A stretch of DNA of 64,000 bases from Actinomadura oligospora ATCC 43269 (GTDB taxonomy: Bacteria; Actinomycetota; Actinomycetes; Streptosporangiales; Streptosporangiaceae), in assembly GCF_000518265.1 (NCBI RefSeq), contig NZ_JADG01000009.1:248001-312000 (forward strand), given 5' to 3'. The number at the start of each line of letters is the position of its first letter. Position 1 is the first letter of the stretch. Below the pieces are notes generated by a model, which saw only the letters and a list, made by a program, of their open reading frames with translations, ran no database searches and had not been told where the DNA came from. The position numbers and the translations under genes are program-made. Below, piece by piece: positions 1 through 8,862 of this stretch.

Positions 1-100
1 CCGCCGCGCCGGCGTCCCCCTCATCCTCTGGCGCTCCCGCCAACGCCTCGCCCGCAAGGCCCGGAAAGCCGCGCAGGCGAAGCAGGCACGCACCGCGTGA
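1..100 (+). CDS. C-terminal end of an unidentified protein (partial)
   Basis: An open frame enters from the left edge (frame 2) and ends in TGA at 98-100. Only about 32 residues are visible: a short apolar stretch (GVPLILW) followed by a tail very rich in Arg, Lys and Ala with regular basic spacing. That layout fits the cytosolic tail of a membrane protein, but the family cannot be told from this fragment. The hairpin at 132-158 just downstream fits the end of a transcript. Codon use is GC3-rich like its neighbours. Confidence 0.55.
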   Translation, partial: RRAGVPLILWRSRQRLARKARKAAQAKQARTA

Positions 101-131
101 CACACACGGCATGACGCGGACGGCATGGGAA

Positions 132-158
132 AAGCCCCGTCCGGGGCGGGCGGGGCTT
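132..158. terminator. Hairpin terminator between convergent genes
   Basis: An 8-bp perfect stem AAGCCCCG (132-139) / CGGGGCTT (151-158) with an 11-base loop lies between the partial rightward gene and the 3' end of mshC. There is no long T tract, as is common in high-GC actinobacteria. It could serve both strands. Confidence 0.6.
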
Positions 159-171
159 GTTCGTGAACGTC

Positions 172-1413
172 CTACAGCGCGACGCCCAGGAGCGCGTCGG
201 CGATGGCGCGGATCTGGGCGGGGGCCTCGGTGTCGTCGCCCGTGCCGGTGAGGGCCGCGTCGGCCCAGGCGTCGATGGCGGCGAGCGCGCCCGGCGCGTC
301 CAGGTCGTCGCCCAGCCGCTCCCGGACGGTCTCCAGCACGCCCACGGCGGACGGCCCGGCGGGCGCGGCCACCGCGGCGCGCCAGCGCGTCAGCCGCGTG
401 TCCGCGGCGTGGAGCCGGTCGTCCTTCCACTCCCAGTCGGAGCGGTAGTGGTGCGCGAGCAGCGCCAGCCGGATCGCCATCGGGTCGGCGCCGCCGCGCC
501 GCAGCTTCGACACGAACACCAGGTTCCCGCGCGACTTGGACATCTTCTCGCCGTCCAGGCCGACCATGCCCGCGTGCACGTAGGCGCGGGCGTGCGGGCG
601 CTCGGCCGTCGCGACCTGCGCGTGCGCCGCGCCCATCTCGTGGTGCGGGAACGCCAGGTCCGAGCCGCCGCCCTCGACGTCGAAGGCCATGCCGAGGTGC
701 TCGATGGAGATCGCCGAGCACTCGATGTGCCAGCCGGGGCGGCCCTTGCCGAACGGCGAGTCCCAGCCCGGCTCGCCCGGACGCTGCGCCAGCCAGACCA
801 GCGCGTCCAGCGGGTCGCGCTTGCCCGGACGGTCCGGGTCGCCGCCGCGCTCGGCGAACAGGGACAGCATCTGGTCCCGGTCCAGGCGGCTGACCTCGCC
901 GAAGGACGGGTCGGAGGCGATGGGGAAGTACAGGTCGCCGTCGACCTCGTACACCGCGTCGCGGGCCCGCAGCTCCTCGATCATCTTCACCACGAGCGGG
1001 ATCGCCTCGACCGCGCCGACGTACTGGTCCGGCGGCAGGACCCGCAGGGCGGTCATGTCCTCGCGGAAGAGTTCGATCTCCCGGTCGGCCAGTTCGCGCC
1101 AGCTCAGGCCGTCCCGCTCCGCGCGTTCCAGCAGCGGATCGTCGACGTCGGTGGCATTCTGCACGTAGTGGACCCGGCGGCCCTGGTCCCGCCACACGCG
1201 GTTCACCAGGTCGAACGCGAGATAGGTGTTGGCGTGGCCCAGGTGCGTGGCGTCGTAGGGGGTGATCCCGCACACGTACATCCGCGCGGTCGGCCCGGGA
1301 TCGGTGGGCCGCGTCTCCCCGGTGCCGGTGTCATGCAGCCGCAGCGGTCCGGCCGCGCCGGCCAGGCCGAGTTCGGGGAGACTGGGGACTTCTGGAGCGG
1401 GCCACGATCGCAT
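172..1413 (-). CDS. mshC: Cysteine:glucosaminyl-inositol ligase (mycothiol synthesis)
   Basis: MshC joins L-cysteine to GlcN-Ins using ATP, the penultimate step of mycothiol synthesis in the cytosol. The 413-residue product has the class I synthetase-like layout of the CysRS paralogue: N-terminal [10 protein letters not shown] typical of MshC, Cys48, HLGH at 57-60 (HIGH signature), WHIECSA at 228-234 and HHE at 257-259 (with Cys48, the expected zinc ligands), and KMSKS at 290-294. The length is normal and it lacks the CysRS anticodon-binding extension. The start has no clear ribosome site, but a TAAGGT box ends exactly 6 bases upstream, so the mRNA is probably leaderless. It is divergent from the esterase gene at 1524. 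Confidence 0.95.
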   Translation of the reverse strand: MRSWPAPEVPSLPELGLAGAAGPLRLHDTGTGETRPTDPGPTARMYVCGITPYDATHLGHANTYLAFDLVNRVWRDQGRRVHYVQNATDVDDPLLERAERDGLSWRELADREIELFREDMTALRVLPPDQYVGAVEAIPLVVKMIEELRARDAVYEVDGDLYFPIASDPSFGEVSRLDRDQMLSLFAERGGDPDRPGKRDPLDALVWLAQRPGEPGWDSPFGKGRPGWHIECSAISIEHLGMAFDVEGGGSDLAFPHHEMGAAHAQVATAERPHARAYVHAGMVGLDGEKMSKSRGNLVFVSKLRRGGADPMAIRLALLAHHYRSDWEWKDDRLHAADTRLTRWRAAVAAPAGPSAVGVLETVRERLGDDLDAPGALAAIDAWADAALTGTGDDTEAPAQIRAIADALLGVAL

Positions 1414-1419
1414 GATTGA

Positions 1420-1425
1420 ACCTTA
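1420..1425 (-). promoter_or_regulatory. mshC -10 box, predicted leaderless start
   Basis: On the minus strand TAAGGT (TAnnnT) is followed by TCAATC and then the ATG of mshC, so transcription would begin at or next to the start codon. No good -35 is visible. The same 6-base spacing recurs before genes starting at 25385, 45033 and 53473. Confidence 0.5.
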
Positions 1426-1523
1426 TCCGTGCGCTCCCGATAGCTTGACACCGAGATCACCCCGACCGTCCCCCCTTGTCCCCGCAACCCCCCGAACGGG
1501 TGGAACGGAGTCCGACCGAGTCC

Positions 1524-2471
1524 ATGGCACGCCATCGCAAGTCGTCTGAGCGTCGCGGGCTGCCCCGCGCGGCGCACGGCGGCCTCGCCGTCCTGGCCGC
1601 GCTGCTGCTCACCGCCACGATCGTGGTCGGCGTCGGCCGCGTCCGGCACGGCCTGGCCACCGGCGGGCACGACGCCGGGTCCGCCGAGCCGCCGCCCGCC
1701 CTGCCCGCGCACGTCGGCGCCTCCACCTCCAAGGTGCGGCTGCCCGGCGAGAGGACCGCGCGTGATCTCGTGGTGTACCGGCCGAACGTCCCGGACTCCT
1801 CCCGGCTGCCGGTGGTGTACTTCCTGCACGGCGTGCCCGGCGACCCCGCGACGCTGGTGGACGACGGCCTGGTCGACGAGCTGAAGAAGTACCTCGCCAA
1901 GGGCGGCCAGCCGTTCGTCCTGGCCGTCCCGGACGGCAACGGCGACCGCCACGACGACACCGAGTGGGCCGACGCCGCCGACGGGTCCGACCGGGTCGAG
2001 ACGCGGCTGCTGAAGGCCGTCATCCCCGCCGTGGAGGGCGACCGCCCGCGCGACGCCCGGCACCGCGCGATCGCCGGGTTCTCCATGGGCGGGTTCGGCG
2101 CGCTGAACCTCGGGCTGCGGCACCCCGACCTGTTCGGGCAGATCGTGTCGCTCGCCGGGTACTACGGCGTGGACGACCCGGACCACATGTTCGGCGGACG
2201 CGAGGACGTCGAGGCCGCCAACAGCCCCGACCGGCATCTGGACGCCGCCAAGCAGGTCCGGATCTTCATGGCCGTCGGGCAGGACGACGGGAACCCCGTG
2301 GTCGAGGGCAGTTCCCAGCAGTTCAAGCGGCTCCTGGACGCCGCCCGTGTCCCGGCGACGCTGCAGGTGCTGCCCGGCGAGCACGACTGGGACTTCGTCA
2401 CCCGCGCCCTGCCCGCCGGGTTCGACTTCCTCCGGCAGGGCTGGGCGGCGAACGCCGGGACCGGCCGCTGA
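1524..2471 (+). CDS. Secreted or membrane-anchored esterase, alpha/beta-hydrolase fold
   Basis: A 315-residue protein of the esterase D / mycolyltransferase-like superfamily. A basic N-terminus and one apolar segment (about residues 20-40) act as signal peptide or anchor. The body has HGVPG (oxyanion region), the nucleophile elbow GFSMGG with Ser187, and a late GEHDWD supplying the catalytic His. The ATG at 1524 is preferred over an upstream in-frame TTG at 1476 because it sits directly before the signal segment; its ribosome site is weak. The substrate is unknown; a carboxylic or acyl ester is inferred from the fold. It is convergent with the ABC importer operon. Confidence 0.8.
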   Translation: MARHRKSSERRGLPRAAHGGLAVLAALLLTATIVVGVGRVRHGLATGGHDAGSAEPPPALPAHVGASTSKVRLPGERTARDLVVYRPNVPDSSRLPVVYFLHGVPGDPATLVDDGLVDELKKYLAKGGQPFVLAVPDGNGDRHDDTEWADAADGSDRVETRLLKAVIPAVEGDRPRDARHRAIAGFSMGGFGALNLGLRHPDLFGQIVSLAGYYGVDDPDHMFGGREDVEAANSPDRHLDAAKQVRIFMAVGQDDGNPVVEGSSQQFKRLLDAARVPATLQVLPGEHDWDFVTRALPAGFDFLRQGWAANAGTGR

Positions 2472-2508
2472 ACCCGCGCCGTCCGGCCCCGGGCCCAGGG
2501 GTCAGGGG

Positions 2509-3453
2509 TCAGGCGAGCCGGACGCGCGGGTCCAGGAACGAGTAGCCGATGTCCACGATCAGGTTCGCGACGACCACGAACAGCGTCACCATCAGCGTCA
2601 CCCCGATGATCACCGGGGTGTCGCCGAGGTTGATCGACTGGTACACCAGCTGCCCGACGCCCTGCAGGCCGAACACACGCTCGATCACGATCGTCGAGCC
2701 GATCAGCGCGCCGATGTCGATGCCGAACTGCGTCACGACCGGCGTCAGCGCCGACCGCAGGCCGTGCCGGTAGATCACGCGGCGCTCCGAGATGCCCTTC
2801 GACCGCGCGGTCCGGATGTAGTCCTCGCCCAGCACGTCCAGCATCGACCCGCGCGTCAGCCGCGTGTAGGTGGCGACCATCAGGAACGCCAGGCCGATCC
2901 ACGGCAGGATCATCCGCTGGAAGAAGTGCTCCTGCAGCGGCGGGCCCGCCTCGAAGTAGTGCACGCCCAGCTCCCCCAGCTTGGTGGAGAAGACGTACAG
3001 CAGCACCAGCGCCATCACGAACGACGGCAGTGACAGCCCGATCAGCACGGTCCCCGTGATGATCCGGTCGGCGCCCGACCGCGGGTGCGTCGCCGAGTAC
3101 ACGCCGGACGCGACGCCGCCGATGAACCAGATCACCCCGGCGCCCGCGACCAGCCACAGCGTCGTCGGCAGCCGGTTGGCGATGATGGACGCGACCGACG
3201 TGCCGTTCAGGTACGACTGGCCGAGGTCGCCCTTCAGCAGGTGCCCGAGCCAGGAGAAGTACTGCACGAGCACCGGCTTGTCGAGGCCGAGGTTCCGGCG
3301 GATCTGCTCCAGGGTCTCGGTGGACGCGCGGGGCCCGCCGATCGTCCGCTCGACCGACGTCGGCGACAGGTGCAGGAAGACGAACACCAGCGTCGACACC
3401 AGCCACAGCACCAGGACCGCGTACAGCAGGCGGCGGATGACGTAACGGAGCAT
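2509..3453 (-). CDS. ABC importer permease, DppB/OppB type
   Basis: A 314-residue inner-membrane permease with about six transmembrane helices, beginning MLRYVIRRLLYA as usual for the DppB class. The BPD_transp_1 region holds the EAA-type coupling loop (RTARSKGISERRVIYRHGLR), and it ends in the conserved FLDPRVR. It is the last gene of the leftward operon substrate-binding protein > ATPase > ATPase > permease C > permease B and starts 3 bases after the C-type permease ends. With its partner it forms the channel for di/oligopeptides or related solutes (nickel and glycosides use the same fold); the sequence does not fix the substrate. Confidence 0.9.
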   Translation of the reverse strand: MLRYVIRRLLYAVLVLWLVSTLVFVFLHLSPTSVERTIGGPRASTETLEQIRRNLGLDKPVLVQYFSWLGHLLKGDLGQSYLNGTSVASIIANRLPTTLWLVAGAGVIWFIGGVASGVYSATHPRSGADRIITGTVLIGLSLPSFVMALVLLYVFSTKLGELGVHYFEAGPPLQEHFFQRMILPWIGLAFLMVATYTRLTRGSMLDVLGEDYIRTARSKGISERRVIYRHGLRSALTPVVTQFGIDIGALIGSTIVIERVFGLQGVGQLVYQSINLGDTPVIIGVTLMVTLFVVVANLIVDIGYSFLDPRVRLA

Positions 3454-3456
3454 GGG

Positions 3457-4422
3457 TCACTTCCCCCCGGACTGCCGGTCCGCGCGCGGGTCCATCGCGT
3501 CCCGGATCGCGTCGCCGAGCAGGTTGAACGACAACGTGGTCAGCAGCAGCAGGACGGCCGGGACGACCAGCAGCCACCAGGCGGTCTGGAACACCTCGCT
3601 GCCCTCGCCGAGCATCGCGCCCCAGCTCGGCATCGGCGGCCGGACCCCGACGCCGAGGAACGACAGCGTCGACTCGAACACGATCGAGGTCGGGATCAGC
3701 AGCGAGGCCAGCACCGTGATCTGCGCGACCAGGTTCGGCAGGACGTCCACGATCATGATCCGCCCGCGGCCCGCGCCCAGGGACCGGGCCGCCTCGATGA
3801 ACTCCTTCTGCTTGATCGACATGACCTGGCCGCGGATGATCCGGCCCGTCGCGGCGAACGAGAAGAACGCGATCACCGCGATCGTCATCGTCAGGCTCCC
3901 CGCGACCGACTGCACCTGGAACGTCACCGCCAGCGTGATCGCGATCAGCAGGTACGGCAGCGCGAGGGTGATGTCCATGACCCGGGCCAGGAACCCGTCG
4001 GTCCAGCCACCGACGTACCCGGCGAGCGTCCCGACCAGGACGCCGACGATCGAGGCGACCGCAGCGGCGGCGATGCCGACCAGCAGCGAGATCCGCGCCC
4101 CGTAGGCCGCGCGGACCAGCACGTCCCGGCCGAGCTGGTCGGCGCCGAGCCAGAAGTCCTTGGACGGCCCGACCGGCTGGCCGTTGACGTCCAGGCCGGT
4201 CTTGGGGAACGTCGCCGAGTACGGGTGGTCCGTCCAGGACGCCCACAGCGGCGCCAGCACCGCGAACACCACGATCAGCACCAGGATCACCAGGAACGTC
4301 AGCGCGACCTTGTCGTCGCGGAAGCGGGCCCACGCCAGTTGCAGCGGTGAGCGGCCCCGGACCCGCCGCTCCGCCACGTCCGTCGGGACGATCTCGGGTT
4401 CGAGTTCGGACAGGCTGCTCAC
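3457..4422 (-). CDS. ABC importer permease, DppC/OppC type
   Basis: A 321-residue partner permease: an N-terminal cytosolic stretch, a first helix at about residues 40-62, the DppC-typical extracytoplasmic segment ending FWLGADQLGRDVL, then five helices. The coupling loop EAARSLGAGRGRIM lies past mid-protein and the C-terminus reads GDAIRDAMDPR, both diagnostic of this class. Its start overlaps the preceding ATPase gene by 4 bases (ATGA type), indicating translational coupling. It forms the heterodimeric membrane domain with the product of 2509-3453. Confidence 0.9.
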   Translation of the reverse strand: MSSLSELEPEIVPTDVAERRVRGRSPLQLAWARFRDDKVALTFLVILVLIVVFAVLAPLWASWTDHPYSATFPKTGLDVNGQPVGPSKDFWLGADQLGRDVLVRAAYGARISLLVGIAAAAVASIVGVLVGTLAGYVGGWTDGFLARVMDITLALPYLLIAITLAVTFQVQSVAGSLTMTIAVIAFFSFAATGRIIRGQVMSIKQKEFIEAARSLGAGRGRIMIVDVLPNLVAQITVLASLLIPTSIVFESTLSFLGVGVRPPMPSWGAMLGEGSEVFQTAWWLLVVPAVLLLLTTLSFNLLGDAIRDAMDPRADRQSGGK

Positions 4423-5501
4423 GGGGTCGCCTCCGGCAGGTCCGGTTCGGTGGAGACCTGGGCGATCCCGGCGTGCTCGCGCGCCAGGTGCTCGCCGCGC
4501 TCCACCGGGAAGTGGCAGGCGGTCAGGTGGTCGGCCGGGTCGCCCTCGCGGACGACCAGCTCCGGGTCGTCGGTGACGCAGCGGTCCTGCGCCTTCGGGC
4601 AGCGCGGATGGAACCGGCAGCCGGACGGCGGGTCGATCGGGGACGGCACGTCCCCGGTCAGCACGATCCGCTCGGCGCGCTCGGCCTCGTCCGGGTCGGC
4701 GATCGACGCCGCCGACAGCAGCGCCGCCGCGTACGGGTGCCGCGGGCCGCCGTACAGCTCGGCCTCGGCGGCGTTCTCCACGACCCGGCCGAGGTACATG
4801 ACCGCGACCCGGTCCGACACGTACCGGACGACCGACAGGTCGTGCGCGATGAACACGTAGGTCAGGCCCAGCTCGTTCTGCAGGTCCTTCAGCAGGTTGA
4901 TGACCTGCGCCTGGATCGACACGTCCAGCGCCGACACCGGCTCGTCGCAGATGATCAGCTTGGGCTTGAGGGCGAGCGCGCGGGCGATCCCGATGCGCTG
5001 CCGCTGCCCGCCGGAGAACTCGGCGGGGAACCGGTTGTAGTGCTCGGGGTTCAGCCCGACGAGCTCCATCAGCTCCTGGACGCGGCTCTTGCGCTCGGCG
5101 CCGTCCGCGAGGCCGTGGATCGCGAACGGGTCGCCGATGATCGAGCCGACGCGGCGGCGCGGGTTCAGCGACCCGTACGGGTCCTGGAAGATCATCTGGA
5201 CGTCGCGGCGGAACGCCTTCAGGCCCGCGCTCGACATCCGGGTGACGTCGGTCCCCTCGAACGTGATCCGGCCCCGGGTGACCGGGTGCAGCGCCGCCAG
5301 GCAGCGCGCGAGCGTCGACTTGCCGCAGCCGGACTCGCCGACGATGCCGAGGGTCTCCCCCCGCCGGACGGTCAGGTCCACGCCGTCCACCGCGTGGACG
5401 CGCGCGATCTCCTTCTTGAAGACGATGCCCTGCCGGATCGGGAAGTGCTTGAACACGCCCTCCGCCGACACGAGCACGTCGTTCCCGCCGGTCCGTGTCA
5501 C
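4419..5501 (-). CDS. ABC importer ATPase, DppF/OppF type
   Basis: A 360-residue ATP-binding subunit. Walker A GESGCGKS is at 55-62, followed by a Q-loop (QMIFQDPYGSLNPR), the signature FSGGQRQR, Walker B LIICDEPVSALD and an H-loop His. The C-terminal oligopeptide-transporter extension carries CRFHPRCPKAQDRC, whose cysteines match the cluster seen in this subfamily. It overlaps its neighbours by 4 bases on both sides, so the ATPase and permease genes form one tightly coupled block. It energises import together with the product of 5498-6739. Confidence 0.92.
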   Translation of the reverse strand: MTRTGGNDVLVSAEGVFKHFPIRQGIVFKKEIARVHAVDGVDLTVRRGETLGIVGESGCGKSTLARCLAALHPVTRGRITFEGTDVTRMSSAGLKAFRRDVQMIFQDPYGSLNPRRRVGSIIGDPFAIHGLADGAERKSRVQELMELVGLNPEHYNRFPAEFSGGQRQRIGIARALALKPKLIICDEPVSALDVSIQAQVINLLKDLQNELGLTYVFIAHDLSVVRYVSDRVAVMYLGRVVENAAEAELYGGPRHPYAAALLSAASIADPDEAERAERIVLTGDVPSPIDPPSGCRFHPRCPKAQDRCVTDDPELVVREGDPADHLTACHFPVERGEHLAREHAGIAQVSTEPDLPEATP

Positions 5502-6739
5502 CCTGTCCCCCCGTCCGGCGCTCCGCCCGGCCCCTTCGGCTTCGGCTTCGGCTCCTGCGTTCCCGCCCCCGTGTCCGGGCCTTCGGGCCCCTTGCCCGTG
5601 TCCGGGCCCTGGGCTTGCGGACCGGTGTCCGGGCGGCCGGTGTCCGGCTTGCCGGCGGAATCGGGCGGCTCGGGGGGCTTGGCGCCCTTGCCCTTGCGTC
5701 CGGCCTCGGCGGCGGCGAGACGGCGGGCCTGGGCCTCCTCGCCGAGGCCGACGGCGTCGTGCGGGAGCCAGCAGGCCGACGCGTGGGAGGGATCGTGGCC
5801 GTCCGCGCCCGGCGGCGGCCCGGCCGGGTCGAGGGTGGGCTCGTCGACGCGGCAGCGGTCCATCACGAACTCGCAGCGGGGGTGGAAGACGCAGCCGGTC
5901 GGCAGGTTGATCAGGCTCGGCGGCTGGCCGGGGATCGGCCGCAGCCGGTCGCCGCCGCCCGCCGCCGTCGGCACCGACCGCAGCAGGCCCATCGTGTACG
6001 GGTGGTGGGCCCGGTAGTACAGGGTGCGGCGCTCGGCCCGCTCGGCGGGCTTGCCGCCGTACATGACCAGCACGTCGTCGGCCATGTCGGCGATCACCCC
6101 GAGGTCGTGGGTGATCATGATGAGCGCGGTGTCGAACTCGGCCTGGAGCCGCCGCATCAGGTCCAGGATCTGCGCCTGGACGGTCGCGTCGAGCGCGGTG
6201 GTCGGCTCGTCGGCGATGATCAGCTTGGGGTTCAGCGCGAGCGCCATCGCGATCATCACGCGCTGCCGCATGCCGCCGGAGAACTGGTGCGGGTAGTCGT
6301 CCACCCGCCTGTCCGGTTTCGGGATGCCGACCAGGCCGAGCATCTCCACGGCGCGCTTGCGGGCCTGGTCCCTGGAGATCTTCCGGTCGTGCGCGCGGAT
6401 CATCTCCTCGATCTGCCAGCCGACCTTGTAGAGCGGGTGGAGGCTGGACAGCGGGTCCTGGAAGATCATCGCGATCTCGGCGCCGCGCAGCTCGCGCATC
6501 CGGTCGTCGCTGACGGTGAGCAGGTCCTGGCCCTCGAACAGCGCGGTGCCGGACACCTTCGCGCCGGGGGTCAGCCGCATCAGCGTCTGGGTCGACACGC
6601 TCTTGCCGGACCCCGACTCCCCGACGATGCCGAGGGTGCTGCCGCGGTCCACCGAGAACGACATCCCGCGCACGGCGTGGACCTCGCCGTCGGCGGTGTG
6701 GAAGGAGACCTGGAGGTCGGTCACCTCGAGAAGACTCAT
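5498..6739 (-). CDS. ABC importer ATPase, DppD/OppD type, with unusual low-complexity tail
   Basis: A 413-residue ATPase with Walker A GESGSGKS at 40-47, signature FSGGMRQR, Walker B LIIADEPTTALD, and the C-terminal motif GCVFHPRCEFVMDRC. DppD proteins are usually about 330-350 residues. Here some 50 extra residues follow, dominated by Pro, Gly, Lys and Asp with PDTG repeated four times. The tail is in frame and lacks hydrophobic residues, so it is probably disordered. The coding DNA there is C/G-rich and repetitive, hence prone to expansion. The gene starts 136 bases after the binding-protein gene ends. Confidence 0.9.
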   Translation of the reverse strand: MSLLEVTDLQVSFHTADGEVHAVRGMSFSVDRGSTLGIVGESGSGKSVSTQTLMRLTPGAKVSGTALFEGQDLLTVSDDRMRELRGAEIAMIFQDPLSSLHPLYKVGWQIEEMIRAHDRKISRDQARKRAVEMLGLVGIPKPDRRVDDYPHQFSGGMRQRVMIAMALALNPKLIIADEPTTALDATVQAQILDLMRRLQAEFDTALIMITHDLGVIADMADDVLVMYGGKPAERAERRTLYYRAHHPYTMGLLRSVPTAAGGGDRLRPIPGQPPSLINLPTGCVFHPRCEFVMDRCRVDEPTLDPAGPPPGADGHDPSHASACWLPHDAVGLGEEAQARRLAAAEAGRKGKGAKPPEPPDSAGKPDTGRPDTGPQAQGPDTGKGPEGPDTGAGTQEPKPKPKGPGGAPDGGTG

Positions 6740-6829
6740 CGACGCCCCTTCGCGCCCGTGCCGCGCCCGACCGGACCGGACCCGCCGCGCCCGGGCGGCC
6801 CTCGCCGTCCGGGCGGGCCGCCGAGCCCG

Positions 6830-6871
6830 CGTCCCGGCCGGGCCCCGCGCGGCGCGGTCCCGGCCGGGACG
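6830..6871 (-). terminator. Intercistronic hairpin just after the binding-protein gene
   Basis: A 12-bp perfect stem (6830-6841 with 6860-6871, core GTCCCGGCCGG) begins 4 bases past the stop codon of the substrate-binding gene. In many importers such a hairpin attenuates read-through or protects the 3' end so that the binding protein is made in excess; that role is inferred here. Confidence 0.5.
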
Positions 6872-6875
6872 GCGG

Positions 6876-8645
6876 TCACTGGAGCTTGATGAGGCTGTAG
6901 TCGTAGCCCTGGAACTGCGGCAGGTACTTGGCGTTCTTCACCCGGGACGAGTGGAAGATCGGGTACTTCTGGTTCATCAGCGGGACGACCGCGGCGTCCT
7001 GCATGATCTGCCGGTCGGCCTGCGCCCACGCGTTGGAGGCCGTGTCCACGCTCTTGGCCTCGAGCGCCTGGTCGATCAGCTTGTTCACGGCCGGGTTGTT
7101 GTAGCCGCCGTAGTTGGTGGAGTTCGGGCCGTAGTGCCGTCCGTCGAACAGCGGGACGATGTTGGTGCGGCCGTTGTTGCCGTACCAGTCCGGCACCCAG
7201 CCGGGCCCGGCGATGTCCCACTTGCCGGCCTTGGCGTCCGCCGGGGTGACCAGCGTCTTGCTGTAGAACGTGCCGTTGGTGTCCGGCGTGAGCTGGGCCT
7301 TGATGCCGCACTTGGCCAGGTTCGCCTGGACGGACTGGGCGATCTTCGGGTGGTTGCCGGAGACCCGGTAGGGGAACTTCAGCGTGAGCCCGCCCGGGTA
7401 CCCGGCGCCGCTCAGCATCGACCTGCACTTGTTCGGGTCGCCGGAGTCGTCCGGCGTCGGGTACAGGTTGAACTGCTTGTAGCCGACGCTGCGCGGCGGG
7501 ATGACCTGGTTCAGCACGCTGCTGACGTCCGGGCCGCCGTAGATCTGGACCGTCGCGGCCTTGTCGACGGCGTAGTTGATCGCCTGCCGCACCGCGGTCT
7601 TGCCGAGCGCGCCGCCGTTGTTCGGGCTGAGGGTGTTGAAGACGATGTAGGGGTTGCTGGACGACCCGTCCATGATCTTGAAGCCGGGCTTGGACTTCAG
7701 GCTCGGTATCTGCCCGGTCGGAACGGTCTGGTCCCAGGACAGGTCGGCCGCGCCGGACTCCATCTGCTGCTGGACGGTCTCGGGCGAGTCCTGCCCCATC
7801 GTGATCTGGATGCCGTCGGGGTTCTGCTCCCGGATCGGGTCCGAGTCGGCCTTCCAGGCGGTGTTCTTCGCCAGCGTGATCTGCTTGTTCGGCTGGTAGG
7901 AGGTGATCCTGTACGGGCCGTCGGAGATCGTGTGCGTGCGGAACTCCGGGCTGTCCGGGATGAGCTTGTCGTACTCCGCCGGGGCCGCCGCCGAGAACGT
8001 CAGGCCGAGGATGTTGGTGAAGTCGCTGGCCGGGTTGACCAGCTTGATGACCAGCGTCTTGTCGTCCTTGGCCTGGAGGCCGGGGATCTGGTGGCCGTTC
8101 TGGTAGGCCGCGATCGCGGCGGCGCTGGTCGCGCTGACCTTGGAGAAGCCGTCGCAGTACTTGCTGAAGCCCTGGATGGTCTCGGTGTAGTACGCCGTGC
8201 CGCCGGACGGCTTGGCGGGGTTGCAGATGCGCTTGATGCCGCGGACGAAGTCGCCCGCGACGACCGGCCGGACGGGGTTGGTGCCCCACTGCATGCCGTC
8301 GCGCAGCTTGATCGTGTAGGTCCTGCCGTCCTTGCTGAGCCCGCCGTTGCCGGTGGACGGGATCTCGCTGGCGGCGTCCGGGACGACCTTGATCGCGTCG
8401 TCGAAGTTGTCGGCGGCCTTGACGTTGAACAGGGTCCGCGAGAACTGGCGGGCCAGCAGGTTGCCCCAGGTGGTGTAGACGCTCGAGGTGTCGATGTGGT
8501 CCGGGTCGGACGACCCGACGACCTTCAGCGTCCCTCCGGCGGCCCCGCCGCCTCCTCCACCGCCTCCGCCGCCGCACGCGGCCAGTCCGAGAGCGGCCGC
8601 CCCGAGCCCCGCGGCGATCACCGTCCCCCGTCGTCGTGCTGCCAT
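6876..8645 (-). CDS. Solute-binding lipoprotein of a peptide/nickel-type ABC importer (family 5)
   Basis: A 589-residue SBP_bac_5 protein. The start is the ATG at 8645: it has a ribosome site (GGGGGAAG) 5 bases upstream and opens a lipoprotein signal peptide, MAARRR then an apolar core ending LAAC, with Cys24 the lipidated residue. An upstream in-frame extension to 8747 has no such features. A run of ten Gly follows the Cys as a flexible tether. The mature domain shows the usual pattern, including GDFVRGIKRI and a C-terminal VVPLMNQKYPIF. It is first in the operon and captures the solute outside the membrane for the downstream permeases and ATPases. Confidence 0.93.
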   Translation of the reverse strand: MAARRRGTVIAAGLGAAALGLAACGGGGGGGGGGAAGGTLKVVGSSDPDHIDTSSVYTTWGNLLARQFSRTLFNVKAADNFDDAIKVVPDAASEIPSTGNGGLSKDGRTYTIKLRDGMQWGTNPVRPVVAGDFVRGIKRICNPAKPSGGTAYYTETIQGFSKYCDGFSKVSATSAAAIAAYQNGHQIPGLQAKDDKTLVIKLVNPASDFTNILGLTFSAAAPAEYDKLIPDSPEFRTHTISDGPYRITSYQPNKQITLAKNTAWKADSDPIREQNPDGIQITMGQDSPETVQQQMESGAADLSWDQTVPTGQIPSLKSKPGFKIMDGSSSNPYIVFNTLSPNNGGALGKTAVRQAINYAVDKAATVQIYGGPDVSSVLNQVIPPRSVGYKQFNLYPTPDDSGDPNKCRSMLSGAGYPGGLTLKFPYRVSGNHPKIAQSVQANLAKCGIKAQLTPDTNGTFYSKTLVTPADAKAGKWDIAGPGWVPDWYGNNGRTNIVPLFDGRHYGPNSTNYGGYNNPAVNKLIDQALEAKSVDTASNAWAQADRQIMQDAAVVPLMNQKYPIFHSSRVKNAKYLPQFQGYDYSLIKLQ

Positions 8646-8725
8646 CTGCACTTCCCCCGCTCTGCGTGATGACCTGGGCGCGTCCCCGCACGGTCGGCGG
8701 CACCGGGTGCGCCCGACGAAGATCG

Positions 8726-8737
8726 CGCTAGGTAGCG
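8726..8737 (-). promoter_or_regulatory. Palindrome upstream of the ABC importer operon
   Basis: CGCTAGGTAGCG is an inverted repeat of 5+2+5 bases about 80 bases upstream of the binding-protein start, in the only sizeable non-coding gap before the operon (8646-8862). It is a candidate operator; no recognised family consensus was matched. Confidence 0.3.
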
Positions 8738-8862
8738 AAGTTAGCACCCACAGTCATCTCGTCGCGCGCGCGACCCCCGAAAAGGTGCCGCGCGCCGCCG
8801 ACCCGCCCGCGGGAATCCGCGGGGCGCGGGGAAGGGGCTGGGGGGGGAAGGGAAGGGCGGGG

